A stretch of 60,000 nt of DNA. Source: Cryptomeria japonica. Taxonomy: Eukaryota; Streptophyta; Pinopsida; Cupressales; Cupressaceae. The stretch is taken from contig NC_081412.1 in NCBI RefSeq assembly GCF_030272615.1, positions 140,476,747-140,536,746 on the forward strand, read 5' to 3'. The notes beneath the pieces are model-generated. The model worked only from the letters and a program-made list of their open reading frames with translations. It did not search any database and was not told the origin of the DNA. Position 1 is the stretch's first letter. Each line of letters opens with the position of its first letter. This document shows positions 59,741 to 60,000 of the stretch, one piece after another. The position numbers were made by a program, and so were the translations under genes.

Positions 59741-60000
59741 TCTCTTACTATTGTCATAATAGTCTGCACCCTTGTTGAGCTATCAACTCAAGAGCCTTGT
59801 GAAACATGGTTGGAACCTTGAAGTTTGGAACCTTTCTTAATAGGGTTGAATCTCTAAGGAAGGTTGACTTCCTTTCTGATCTAGATGTAGAATGTTAAAT
59901 CAACCTCACAATCAAGAAACTAATTCTAAACTTAATCTAATGATTTGCATAGGGAAAGGGATAAGGAAATGCATAAAATGAAAAAAGGTGATGCACCAAA
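59741..60000. other. Unassigned sequence at right edge
   Basis: No recognisable gene or repeat boundary; continues beyond the window. Confidence 0.4.

Noticed and set aside
59384-59821. 145-codon Ser/Leu/Pro-rich plus-strand ORF
   Set aside because: Lies in a CT microsatellite-like tract; the opposite strand is open too.

Overview
This is an AT-rich stretch of plant nuclear DNA made almost entirely of nested transposable elements. I see no host protein-coding gene, rRNA gene or convincing tRNA gene. The large copia and LARD-type LTR retrotransposons, initiator-Met tRNA primer sites and deep nesting of decayed copies suggest a large land-plant genome. A gymnosperm is my best guess, but it is weakly supported. 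Elements are named here for reference only: E, D, LARD, F, G, A and C.

Left third (1-19,414). Copia E (+) occupies 1-1,985 and runs off the left edge. It lies inside copia D (-), which is seen as 1,986-2,350 and 14,807-18,943. D's reverse transcriptase is split by a 12.45 kb non-coding LARD at 2,351-14,801. The LARD has two 4.36 kb LTRs, TG..CA ends, a PBS, a PPT and a TTTTT target duplication. D appears to lie inside an older + strand copia, F, whose RNase H fragment follows at 18,944-19,414.

Middle (19,415-39,433). Copia G (-, 19,415-31,371) sits in F with an ATTGG duplication. G's upstream LTR is split by a 4.88 kb solo LTR (25,499-30,373, duplication CACTG) whose termini resemble those of the LARD. 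F resumes for only 42 bp at 31,372-31,413. An anonymous repeat field follows to about 37.8 kb. It is organised at several scales: a recent 1.44 kb tandem duplication that carries part of G's LTR, an older 2.47 kb duplication, units of about 490 bp, and a 57 bp minisatellite. From 37.8 to 39.4 kb there is non-coding DNA with 52 bp and 225 bp tandem duplications and a doubtful SINE.

Right third (39,434-60,000). Copia A (-, 39,434-56,886, duplication GTAAT) resembles SIRE/Maximus types, with a long gag containing a coiled coil and several CCHC knuckles. Its primer-binding site is split by a 1.21 kb solo LTR (54,163-55,372, duplication GATAC). Its left LTR is split by element C (40,518-47,930, duplication ATCTC). 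C has LTRs and a PBS but no protease, integrase or reverse transcriptase. It carries a coiled-coil/multi-CCHC ORF and a roughly 1,020-codon ORF that I cannot assign, which is the most interesting coding content here. After A come tandem AT-rich repeats, a LINE-like 3' fragment with a 15 bp duplication, an inverted copy of the middle repeat module, and a CT-rich tract.

Relative order read from the nesting: F is older than both D and G. LARD and E entered D. The 4.9 kb solo LTR entered G. The 1.44 kb duplication came after G. C and the 1.2 kb solo LTR entered A. All copia genes show stops, frameshifts or lost catalytic residues. The LARD looks youngest, because its LTRs differ by only a few percent by eye.
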